From Endomychus coccineus (Eukaryota; Arthropoda; Insecta; Coleoptera; Endomychidae), in the NCBI GenBank assembly GCA_958510875.1, contig OY294068.1, positions 199,664,315-199,728,314 of the forward strand: DNA of 64,000 nt. Direction: 5' to 3'. How positions within the stretch are numbered: the first letter of the stretch is position 1; the number at the start of each line of letters is the position of its first letter. Position numbers and translations under genes: made by a program. Below are positions 63,816 to 64,000 of this stretch, one piece after another. The notes beneath the pieces were generated by a model. It saw only the letters and a list, made by a program, of their open reading frames with translations, was not told where the DNA came from and made no database searches.

Positions 63816-64000
63816 TGTTAATGGTTAACTAGAACACTCAATTAGCATTACAGAGAATAAACATGTTAGTAAGTACACACCTGTCACCTATAAATTTGTA
63901 AGTACACGAATCAAATTGAGAAGATTTTACACAGGTTTTTCCAATAGAAAAGTTTTAATTTTTATTCCACGACAAATTGTGGAATCTATAGATTCACTCG

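Overview
The window is eukaryotic: coding regions are split into exons with GT-AG introns, the intergenic DNA is AT-rich, and transposon relics are dense. Five genes were reassembled exon by exon from reading frames and splice phase: a sprint/RIN-type Rab5 exchange factor (3' part), a gustatory receptor of the insect carbon-dioxide clade, the mitochondrial ribosomal proteins L21 and L23, the tubulin polyglutamylase TTLL1, and an ATP8A-type P4-ATPase phospholipid flippase. A CO2-clade receptor points to a holometabolous insect that is not a hymenopteran. A beetle is my best guess, but the sequence does not prove the order.

Layout. 1-6588 (+): sprint exons carrying the RH/VPS9 and start of the Ras-association domain. 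6589-10387: no host gene, with broken Penelope-like (PLE) retroelement parts flanked by two intact hammerhead ribozymes in opposite orientation. 10388-18746 (+): CO2 receptor, 7 exons, 422 aa. Introns 1 and 6 are full of transposons, including a P-element-like transposon with a THAP remnant and a deletion derivative of it that was later split by a DD41D (rosa-type) mariner with about 500-bp inverted repeats. 18841-19655 (-): mRpL21, tail-to-tail with the receptor and head-to-head with mRpL23 (20206-20758, +). 21359-26795 (+): TTLL1, complete, 402 aa. 29477-56282 (-): ATP8A, 17 exons, 1153 aa, spread over 26.8 kb by introns holding mariner, hAT, PLE, LINE and Polinton-like relics. 56283-64000: no host exon seen; LINE reverse transcriptase split by a hAT element, PLE remains and ribozyme-bearing repeats.

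The host genes look like ordinary neighbours rather than a functional cluster. The exception is the mRpL21/mRpL23 divergent pair, which probably shares a promoter region for two mitoribosome large-subunit proteins. The most unusual content is the mobile DNA: three or four families of hammerhead ribozyme sequences tied to PLE fragments, the P-like family with perfect 8-bp target duplications, and nested insertions that give a relative order of events.
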